Made by a program: the position numbers and the translations under genes. 64,000 bases of DNA from JAEUMD01 sp050246945 (GTDB lineage: Bacteria; Pseudomonadota; Alphaproteobacteria; Rhizobiales; Hyphomicrobiaceae), in the NCBI GenBank assembly GCA_050246945.1, contig JBFWVC010000007.1, positions 1-64,000 on the forward strand, written 5' to 3'. The notes beneath the pieces are model-generated. The model was not told the origin of the DNA. It searched no databases and worked only from the letters and a program-made list of their open reading frames with translations. Each line of letters starts with the position of its first letter. Position 1 is the first letter of the stretch. Below, one piece after another: positions 24,740 through 32,209 of this stretch.

Positions 24740-25144
24740 ATGCTGCGCTATTCCTCTGCTGCGGTCCTGCGTCCGCGCGCGTTGTGTGCAACCCTGACCG
24801 CAATCTCCAGCACCGCCGCTTTCACGACGCTTTTGGCATTTGCCGCGGGGGCCGCGTCCGTGCCGGCAATGGCCGCTGAGACGGTGGAACTCAAGCTCAC
24901 CATCAAGAACCACAAGTTCGAGCCTGCCGAGATCAAGGTGCCGGCAAAAACGGCAGTGATGCTGAAGGTCACCAATCTCGACAAGACACCCGAAGAGTTC
25001 GAAAGCAAGGTTCTGGACGTTGAAAAGGTGATTACTGCTGGCGGCACCGCGACAATCCGCTTGAAGCCGCTTGCCGCAGGCCGTTATCCCTTCGTTGGTG
25101 AATTCCATGAGGATACCGCCAAAGGCACGATTGTAGCGGAGTAG
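24740..25144 (+). CDS. Periplasmic cupredoxin-domain protein
   Basis: The 134-residue protein has a long signal peptide with a likely cut at AMA-AET (about residue 46) and then a single cupredoxin fold (VELKLTIKNHKFEPAEIKVP to FVGEFHEDTAKGTIVAE). This is the EfeO/P19-associated type, not a blue copper protein, because the copper-ligand cysteine is absent. Such proteins pair with FTR1 permeases, whose gene follows after only 5 bases. It probably binds or oxidises iron in the periplasm with copper or directly. A GGAGAG signal precedes the ATG. Confidence 0.85.
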   Translation: MLRYSSAAVLRPRALCATLTAISSTAAFTTLLAFAAGAASVPAMAAETVELKLTIKNHKFEPAEIKVPAKTAVMLKVTNLDKTPEEFESKVLDVEKVITAGGTATIRLKPLAAGRYPFVGEFHEDTAKGTIVAE

Positions 25145-25149
25145 ATCCT

Positions 25150-25989
25150 ATGATCGCAGCCTTGCTCATTGTCTTTCGCGAGGTCCTCGAGGCGGGCCTC
25201 ATAGTCGGCATAGTGCTTGCTGCTTCGCGCGGCATTGGAGGCCGCAACAGAGCGGTTGCTCTGGGTGTGCTGGCCGGCATCTCCGGCTCGATCATCGTTG
25301 CCATGTTCGCCGCGCGGATCACTGACGCATTTGACGGACGCGGCCAGGAACTGTTTGCATCGGGCGTACTTATGATCGCTGTGGTAATGCTGACTTGGCA
25401 TGTCGTGTGGATGGCGGATCATGCCCGCGAGATGACAGCCAGACTGCGCAAGCTTGGAAACGATGTCGTTGACGGCCACCAGACGTTGTTCGCATTGGGC
25501 ATCGCCGTAGCCATCGCGGTTATGCGCGAAGGCAGCGAGCTGGTCCTTTTCATGGCAGGCATTCTGATGCAGGGCAGCGAAGGCGCGACCAGCGTGGCAC
25601 TCGGCGCCGCCGGCGGCTTGGCGCTCGGTGCGCTGGTTTCTGCTGTGCTCTATTTCGGCCTGGCGGCATTGCCGATCCGCCGCATGTTCTCGATCACCGG
25701 CGTGATGGTGACGCTGCTCGCCGGCGGCTTGGCGGCTGAAGCCGTGCATCAGCTCTCCAATGCCGGCGTTATGAATCTTCTCGACGGCACGCTTTGGAAC
25801 AGCTCGGCACTGCTGTCCGAGTCGAGCTGGCTGGGCCGCGTGCTGCATGTGCTGATCGGTTATCGCGATCATCCGAGCATCATGCAGGCGATTGCCTACG
25901 TGACGACCGTGGCTGCAATCCTGGCGCTGGCCTCCATAAATCGCGCCCATTCAGAAAGCCGAAAAGCAACCATGGCCGTCGGCTCCTGA
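25150..25989 (+). CDS. FTR1 family iron permease
   Basis: This is a high-affinity iron permease of the inner membrane. The 279-residue protein has about seven hydrophobic segments and two REXXE-type iron-binding motifs: REVLE at the start of segment 1 (FREVLEAGLIVGIVL) and REGSE in segment 4 (VMREGSELVLF). Both motifs are intact. It forms a two-gene unit with the cupredoxin upstream. No DyP-type peroxidase (EfeB) is nearby. I see no obvious Fur, RirA or Irr box upstream. Confidence 0.92.
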   Translation: MIAALLIVFREVLEAGLIVGIVLAASRGIGGRNRAVALGVLAGISGSIIVAMFAARITDAFDGRGQELFASGVLMIAVVMLTWHVVWMADHAREMTARLRKLGNDVVDGHQTLFALGIAVAIAVMREGSELVLFMAGILMQGSEGATSVALGAAGGLALGALVSAVLYFGLAALPIRRMFSITGVMVTLLAGGLAAEAVHQLSNAGVMNLLDGTLWNSSALLSESSWLGRVLHVLIGYRDHPSIMQAIAYVTTVAAILALASINRAHSESRKATMAVGS

Positions 25990-26138
25990 TGGCCACCACG
26001 GTCTTAAGGCCGCATATGATACTGACTAGCTGCATGCACGATGTGGCTAAGACAATCAGGCTGCCCTGGCGCACGTCCGGGCGGCGTTTGCGCATGCGCT
26101 GAGGGAACAGCGCGCCGCTTGAGTGTTGAACGTCTGGT

Positions 26139-26236
26139 TGCGAAAAAGTGTGTAGCGGCTTTGCGATGACGACATGCACGAGAACAAGGACTTGAAGCGT
26201 CAGGAGCGAAACTGAAAATTCGCGACACGCTTTGGA
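26139..26236. repeat. Mosaic repeat: modules F and B
   Basis: It lies between the convergent FTR1 and universal stress genes. Module F (GTGTAGCGGCTTTGCGA and CGACATGC) resembles 56154-56192 with the CGACATGC part inverted there. Module B is complete (AAGCGT to ACACGCTT). Confidence 0.55.
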
Positions 26237-26329
26237 GGCTGATCCGCAAGGATGGAAGCGATCGTGCTTCTATCGAAAGCGTTATTGCGGCTGTCAAACA
26301 ATGAGACGCAGTTGCGGAAGCTGGGCAAT

Positions 26330-27307
26330 CTATCGCACCACCATTACTGAATTATGCGCGCGCTTGAGAACATTGATCGTCGTCGTGCGCGAGAAAAGTC
26401 GCCGCCAGCGGCTCTGCGAGCTTATGGGCGACAGAACAATCACCGAATATTTGCGCCCTTCCGCCACGATACGCTCGGCCGGATCGCCCACCACGATAAT
26501 CTCGCCCGACGGCCGCACGCCCGCAGCTTCGATCTCGCGACGTGCTGCTGCAATCGCTTGCTCTGCTGCGGCCCGTTCATCCTCGTTGCTGGCGACCGAC
26601 AGCAGATAGACAGGGCATAGGCAGCGCGAGGCGATTTCCGCATCGCGACGCGCGGCCCGGAGCGATGCTTCGTCATCGGTCACGCACAACAGATGTCCGT
26701 GGCTTTCTTCGATAGCGCGCGTGACCAGCACCGTGCCCGAGTGCTCGAGGGCGACTTTTTCGGCGACGGCAGAATCGATATGGCCGAGCCCGATTGCGTC
26801 GTCGTCGGTCGTCTCCGCAACAATCGTGATGTCGTAGGAATTGGCCGCGCACTCATCCAAAATCCCTTGCGCCACAGATGAACCGACCTTGAGCTTGAGT
26901 GTGATGCTTCGGCCTTCTTCGTTGGTGTAGGTCGTCATGTTGTCGCCGAGCGGATCGCCCGCAACGGTTTTGTTGGTGAATCGCGTCTCCCAATCCTCGC
27001 TCAGCCATTCCAAAGCGACAAGCTGGTCACGCGCCTTTTTCAGCGCTCGGGTGCCCGGCAGCTCAAGACCCCAGTTGAGGATGTTCTCGCGCGCCACCGA
27101 GCCTTGAAGGCCAGCCATCTGCAACCCGAGGTCCGCCGGTCGGACATAGAGCAGCGTAAGATCCGCGTCCGTTCCCGATCCAATGCGCACGGCATACTTC
27201 AACGCGGCAGAACTCTCAGCCGATCCATCGACGCAAACTAGAATTGAGAAGCGCTTTGACGTATCGCCGCTGTCGCCAGGATCGTCGTACAGTTCGCGTC
27301 GCGTCAT
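26330..27307 (-). CDS. Tandem universal stress protein
   Basis: This is a 325-residue protein with two UspA folds. The first (about residues 16-195) begins RFSILVCVDGSAESSAALKYA and includes DADLTLLYVRP and GTVLVTR. The second (about 196-325) begins HLLCVTDDEASLRAARRDAE and ends NSVMVVR. The second ATP-binding loop, GxxGx9G(S/T), is degenerate, so that half may not bind nucleotide. The ATG at 27307 lies one base after the stop of the SLC13 transporter gene, so the two are cotranscribed and probably translationally coupled. That suggests a regulator or accessory of the transporter. Confidence 0.85.
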   Translation of the reverse strand: MTRRELYDDPGDSGDTSKRFSILVCVDGSAESSAALKYAVRIGSGTDADLTLLYVRPADLGLQMAGLQGSVARENILNWGLELPGTRALKKARDQLVALEWLSEDWETRFTNKTVAGDPLGDNMTTYTNEEGRSITLKLKVGSSVAQGILDECAANSYDITIVAETTDDDAIGLGHIDSAVAEKVALEHSGTVLVTRAIEESHGHLLCVTDDEASLRAARRDAEIASRCLCPVYLLSVASNEDERAAAEQAIAAARREIEAAGVRPSGEIIVVGDPAERIVAEGRKYSVIVLSPISSQSRWRRLFSRTTTINVLKRAHNSVMVVR

Positions 27308-27308
27308 G

Positions 27309-28856
27309 TCACAGTCCAACCAGAGGCCAGTAAAGCGAGGCAGCCAGCATCAAGGAAACCATCGACATGATGACCATGCGATAGCCGACCTTGAGGAAGT
27401 CCGTCGTCTTCAGGAAGCCAGAGGAATAGACGATTGTACAGGCTGGAGTGCCGATCACGGTGAGATAGGCGAAGGCCGAGGAAATCGCCGTGACATAGCC
27501 GATTAACAACGGGCTTTCCCCGGCCGCGGCCGCGAGCTTGAGCGTGATGGGGCCCAGAACCGCGACGGCCGCACCATTCGACATCGTGTTGGTGACAGCC
27601 GTCGTCAGCGCCGAAACGGCTGCCCAGAGTGCCGGTCCGCTATCCATCCCCAGCGGCGCAACCATGCCGAGAAACGAGTTTGCCACCCAGAGCGCCGCGC
27701 CGGTATCCTTCATCTGGATGCCGAGCGAAATTGCCGCCGCATAAAGCAGAACGACGCCCCAGTTCACACCGGAATTGATGTCTTCCCAACGCACCAGCCC
27801 GATCACAAGGAACGCGACTGCGCCCATGACGGCGACGGTGCCGAGTCCAAGCGTGTCGGAAAAACCAATCCAGCCGAGAAGTACGCACACGAACACGCTG
27901 ATCGCAACGTAGTCGGACGATTTCATCGGCCCTGCCGAGCGGATCTGTTGGCGCAGCTTGGCCACTGCACGCGCCATATTCTTCTGCTCCGGTCGGAAAG
28001 TCCACAGTAGGATGAGGACGACGAACGGCAGCTGCATCAGGAAGATCGGATAGCAGTGAATGATCCAGGAGACGTAGTCGACCAGAAATTTGCGCGTTTC
28101 CGGGTTGGCCGGATCGTAGAAGAACTCCTTCCAGTAGCCGATCATGATTGCGTTGCGCGCGCCGCCCGAAGGGGTGCCTATGCCTGCAATCGAGCAACCG
28201 TAGGAGATCGAGAACAGGAGCACGGCCGCTAGTTTGCGCACCTGACGCGGATCGTCTGAAGTGAGGCTGATGAGTGTGATCGCCACGGGCAACATCATCG
28301 CCGCCACCGTGTGCTCGCCGATCACAGACGCGAGCAAGCCCGAGACGAATGCAATACCGGCAGCGATGTAGGCGGTCTGCGTGCCAGTCATGCGAACGAT
28401 GAAAAAGGCGATGCGCTTGTCGAGCTTCTGCTTGACTACCGCGACGGCCAGCATCAGCGAGCCGAGGATGAACAGCACCGAGTCGCTCATCAGACTTCTC
28501 GCCACGACATCGGAATCGATGCCGAGCAGCATCACCTGCCCCAGCACGATGAGAAGCGCGACGGCAGGTAGCGGTATCGGCTCGGTGATGAACAGGACGA
28601 TCGCGACCAGAGACATGGTCAGAACGATGAGGCCTTCGCGGCTCAGTCCTTCGGGCGGAGGCAGTTGCAGGACGAGAAAGCCTGCCAGAAGCGCAATGAA
28701 GAACCATCGCTTTTCGGACAGGAAAGCGCCGAACCCCCGCATCGCGGGAGCGCGCTGCGCCACGGCAATATGCTTGGATGCCGCTTCCAGGCCTGAATTG
28801 ATAAATGGGCGGACGCGGCGCGGCAGCCGTCCACCGTAGAGTTTCCGGTCCGCCAA
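27309..28856 (-). CDS. SLC13/DASS family anion transporter
   Basis: This is a 12-TM-class transporter of the divalent anion:sodium symporter family, which carries dicarboxylates, sulfate or other anions. Family features include MLAVAVVKQKLDKRIAFF, FVSGLLASVIGEHTVAAMM, the conserved GIGTPSGGARNA loop and a C-terminal AVTNTMSNGAAVAVLGPI (SNT-type) loop. The substrate is not decidable from sequence. A very strong Shine-Dalgarno (GGGGGAGGA) stands five bases before a TTG at 28856, so I prefer that start. An ATG at 28895 has no such signal. The gene runs straight into the universal stress protein gene. Confidence 0.88.
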   Translation of the reverse strand: MADRKLYGGRLPRRVRPFINSGLEAASKHIAVAQRAPAMRGFGAFLSEKRWFFIALLAGFLVLQLPPPEGLSREGLIVLTMSLVAIVLFITEPIPLPAVALLIVLGQVMLLGIDSDVVARSLMSDSVLFILGSLMLAVAVVKQKLDKRIAFFIVRMTGTQTAYIAAGIAFVSGLLASVIGEHTVAAMMLPVAITLISLTSDDPRQVRKLAAVLLFSISYGCSIAGIGTPSGGARNAIMIGYWKEFFYDPANPETRKFLVDYVSWIIHCYPIFLMQLPFVVLILLWTFRPEQKNMARAVAKLRQQIRSAGPMKSSDYVAISVFVCVLLGWIGFSDTLGLGTVAVMGAVAFLVIGLVRWEDINSGVNWGVVLLYAAAISLGIQMKDTGAALWVANSFLGMVAPLGMDSGPALWAAVSALTTAVTNTMSNGAAVAVLGPITLKLAAAAGESPLLIGYVTAISSAFAYLTVIGTPACTIVYSSGFLKTTDFLKVGYRMVIMSMVSLMLAASLYWPLVGL

Positions 28857-29449
28857 GGTGTCCTCCCCCAGGCTTTGGGCGCGGTTGATCCGCATTCTTG
28901 ACTTGCTTTTGGCACTTGCATTCGTGCCTTAGAAATTGATGATATGAATTGATCGTTTGACTGCGCAACTTTTCGGCTGAAGCCGTCGGAGTGTCATGAC
29001 GCCGCATGCGAGCTCGTAATGATCGCATGCGCAACAGGCTCTCGTGACGGCCAGCCAAGCCCAATCTGGCGGTCCCGGAAATTAGGCTGACTGAGAGCAC
29101 ATTGATCGGCACGCCGCAGTGGCTTCTAACTGCGGTAACTTAGTTTGCGCGTTCGCCATGGTCTTGCCTGCGCGGGGCGGTAATGTCCGTGCCGTGGTCG
29201 GCTGATGATTTCTATACGTTTGGGCGAGGGTTCATGTTGGCGGGTCACTGAACAGTTGTTATTCTACCTGCGGTTTCAGTTCTGGGGTGTCGCAAAGATT
29301 TGCGGTAGGGGTGATGCGACTTTGGCGAGTGGAGCGCCGACGTCGGTATTGCGTATCGTGGCAATGCCACGGTTCTCGATCACATCAGGTTCCTGAAGGG
29401 GACCTGGGTGAGCGTCGTGTTGATTGTGCGTGTGTACGAGTAACTCCGA
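28857..29449. other. Divergent intergenic region before the srf-like operon
   Basis: No convincing gene. It must hold promoters for the transporter (leftward) and for the srf-like operon (rightward). A 15-base palindrome, CGTGGCA-A-TGCCACG at 29357-29371, lies about 80 bases before the operon and could be an operator. GCATGCG at 29004-29010 is repeated inverted soon after. Confidence 0.4.
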
Positions 29450-32209
29450 ATGTCGAACGCCGAGCTCCGCGCGGTGAGGACGAGCACTGTTTCGGACACG
29501 AGGATTGCGGGTGCAAATCCCCTCGTCGCCGCAGTTTCGCGCCTCGTTCCCTTTTCTGGCATCCAATTCATTGATCTTGTTATAAGAACAGCGTCGCTTT
29601 CGGCGACCGCTGGCAAGTTTGTCGAGGAGCCCGACCCTGAGGCTGGCCCGCTTCTCATCCCGTTCAGCGAGCGAACGGATTGCGACGGGGTCGAATGGCA
29701 CCCGCTGACCGGCGAGCGACTTGCACCCTCCCAAACCTTATGGATCTCAGGCTTTCAGGCACTCGAACCCTTTCTGGGAGCTTGGATCCCGCTTCCTTAT
29801 CTCCGCTTCCTTGGTCGCGGCGAGGACGGCGAGCCGCGCTACGACAAGGGTCCTTCGAATTGGGTCCGCCTCTATCTGGAACGGCCCGCCGAAGGTCTGC
29901 GCAATGTCGATGCCTTGAAAGCCGTCGTGGCGATCGACACGCAGGTTGATCCGTTGAGCCGCATCGACCAGCGGGAATATCTGCTTCCAAACAGCGACGA
30001 TGTGGTCTTCGCGCCCATCTTCAAACTCGTGAGTGACGCCGCCCACGTCGGCGATTTTGTCGAGAGCGACTGGTTCGATGCGTGGCTGACACGTCTTTAC
30101 GCGAAATTCGAGGAGCTTGGTTCACGACAGGCTGCGGCATCACCGAATTCCGCAAAGGTGGAGACGGCTTTCGCTCTGGAGCGTATTGCGCGCTATCTGT
30201 CGATGCTCAATGTGCTCGATACAGCACTCGAGATGCCCCAGCTTCAGTTCGTGGACATCCGTTCAGCGCATTGGCGCACACGATCAGGCAGCGTCGATCT
30301 TCTTCTCGATATCGATACGGCCCAAACGTCTGCCGCGATCGTCCCGTCGCGGGATGAACCGCCCTCTGAGGCCAAGCCGGTGGCCGAGGCACTAAGGTTT
30401 CGCGACCTGTCCTGTCCGACGAGGGTGCACGAAGGCCCGTTTGCGACCGTTGCGGAGTTCTCCGCAACCAATTTCGGCGACGAGCACGCTTCACTGCGAA
30501 GTGGACGCCTCGACGCATTCTTTTGGCCGAGCCTCGTCCGCGTAGGCGCTGAAGGTCTGCGACTTTCTCATGCGCCCGGTGCCGCTCCAGGACAGACGGG
30601 CCTCGGCGCACTCATCAATGCCGCAGGAGATACCGAAGCCCATGCTGAAATCTGGCGATTCTCCAGAGCCGGCGCCACCGGACAATCGGAAGATCCGGGC
30701 ACAATGGTCGCCGGCCGGCTGCTGTCGCACGTCACGGAGGATGGCCGGATAATCGCCGATGAAACAGAAGGCCTGGAACCCGCGCTGCGTCCGCGCTTCT
30801 CGTCGGCGGCAGTGCTCTCGATGTTCGTTGCCGAATGCGTTCTGCACGCGATGGCGCAGATCGGCGATCCCGACCGAGTGAGCAGCAGTGGCCACCTGCG
30901 AATGTTGAAGCGCGTGCTCGTGACCTGCCCGCTTTCGGCCCCGCCGGATGAACGCGAGCAGCTGAAGATCCGCGTCGAGCAGGCACTCGATCAGATATGG
31001 TCGGCACTCGGTTGGAACAAGGATGGCGCTCTGACGCCACCGCGTCCTTCGGTGGCGCTCGGCCTCGATACTGGCTTATCCTCACAGATTGTCTATCTCC
31101 ATGACGAAATCCAGCAACGCTTTTCCGGCGGCGTTCGCCAGTTCGTTTCGCTCGTCGGGCGCCTGGGCAGCGAGAGGCGGAACGGCAGGCCGGCAGGCTT
31201 GCGGGTCGCGACACTGGATTTGGCTGGCCGGGCCACCACGCTGTGCATCGTCAACTATTCCATCGGTGCAGAGGGAAGTCTGAAGCCGAGCATCGAAGTG
31301 GCGGATCGCACGACGATTGCCGGCGATAGTCTCACTGATGCGGTGATCAATGCGCATATTCTGCCTACCATTGCATCCGCTCTAGATGTTGCCGGCCATC
31401 CGGATGGCGCCGCTTTGCTGGTGCGGGTAATCGATGCGCCGGCGAACGACCGGGAAAATCTCGGTCGCCACTTTTCGGCTGGCTTTTTGCGCAAAGTGCT
31501 GATCCCAGCGGCAACCGCGCTGATCGAACTGCATCAGGCGGTGTCCGGCAGAAGACCGTCGGCCATCGTCCGCCGCGTATCGCTCAGCCATCTCGTACGT
31601 CTGGGGGACGGACGCATGGCACCACTCGACGCGAAATTCGAGGCGCTGGCCACCCGCGAGGGCGCGCGCGAGTTCCGCCTTGCGGGCGTCGCCATCGCTC
31701 TCGATGCGCACGATTTGTCCCATACCATTTCGCAGCATTTCGCAGCGCCCGTGACGCGCGCCGGCGAAGCGTGTCATGCAATGCGTGCTGATCTCATGTT
31801 GTTGAGTGGCCGCTACGCCGAACTGGCGGAAGTGTCTGGCCTCGTCGAAATGTCGCTGCCGCTCAGTCCGCATCGCATCGTCAACATGAATGCGCGCACG
31901 GACGAGATGGCAAGCGGCGCACCTGGTTCGCCCGCGCTTCAGGTCGCCGATCCGCGCCTCGCCATGCTGATAGGAGCCGCTACGTGCGGCCACGGCTCGG
32001 ACGCGCAATTCGACCGTTTTGCTGGGCTCGCCGACGATCTGAGATTGGCAAGTCCGCCTCGGCAGGCGCCAGCGTGGCTCTCAGGTGAACGTTCCGAAAG
32101 CTCCGCATCGGGGCGCGTTGCGCAGGGAACGCCGACGACGAACCGCGCCATCGCCCACGAAGAAAGCGCCGCATCCTCTACGGGGCCTCGGGCGGAGGGC
32201 GCTGCATGA
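29450..32209 (+). CDS. SrfB-like protein (virulence factor SrfB family, degenerate)
   Basis: The protein is 919 residues, close to the usual SrfB length of about 1000. The N-terminal VSRLVPFSGIQFIDLVIR (30-47) matches the SrfB opening, and LGLDTGLSSQIVYLHDEI (about 537-554) matches the family stretch before the second ATPase motif. From memory, canonical SrfB carries an actin/Hsp70-type phosphate loop like DIGGGTTD. Here the corresponding site reads TLDLAGRATTLCI (about 588), and the earlier candidate loop reads LLLDIDTAQTSAAIV, so nucleotide binding may be lost. The last four bases overlap the next gene as ATGA. In Salmonella srfB sits in srfABC; its biochemical role is unknown. No signal peptide, so cytoplasmic. 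Confidence 0.72.
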   Translation: MSNAELRAVRTSTVSDTRIAGANPLVAAVSRLVPFSGIQFIDLVIRTASLSATAGKFVEEPDPEAGPLLIPFSERTDCDGVEWHPLTGERLAPSQTLWISGFQALEPFLGAWIPLPYLRFLGRGEDGEPRYDKGPSNWVRLYLERPAEGLRNVDALKAVVAIDTQVDPLSRIDQREYLLPNSDDVVFAPIFKLVSDAAHVGDFVESDWFDAWLTRLYAKFEELGSRQAAASPNSAKVETAFALERIARYLSMLNVLDTALEMPQLQFVDIRSAHWRTRSGSVDLLLDIDTAQTSAAIVPSRDEPPSEAKPVAEALRFRDLSCPTRVHEGPFATVAEFSATNFGDEHASLRSGRLDAFFWPSLVRVGAEGLRLSHAPGAAPGQTGLGALINAAGDTEAHAEIWRFSRAGATGQSEDPGTMVAGRLLSHVTEDGRIIADETEGLEPALRPRFSSAAVLSMFVAECVLHAMAQIGDPDRVSSSGHLRMLKRVLVTCPLSAPPDEREQLKIRVEQALDQIWSALGWNKDGALTPPRPSVALGLDTGLSSQIVYLHDEIQQRFSGGVRQFVSLVGRLGSERRNGRPAGLRVATLDLAGRATTLCIVNYSIGAEGSLKPSIEVADRTTIAGDSLTDAVINAHILPTIASALDVAGHPDGAALLVRVIDAPANDRENLGRHFSAGFLRKVLIPAATALIELHQAVSGRRPSAIVRRVSLSHLVRLGDGRMAPLDAKFEALATREGAREFRLAGVAIALDAHDLSHTISQHFAAPVTRAGEACHAMRADLMLLSGRYAELAEVSGLVEMSLPLSPHRIVNMNARTDEMASGAPGSPALQVADPRLAMLIGAATCGHGSDAQFDRFAGLADDLRLASPPRQAPAWLSGERSESSASGRVAQGTPTTNRAIAHEESAASSTGPRAEGAA

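Noticed and set aside
24205..24803. Minus-strand frames sharing ISSRSVLA-type residues with a frame near 56922
   Set aside because: The shared residues come from repeat module C read in one frame, not from a protein family.
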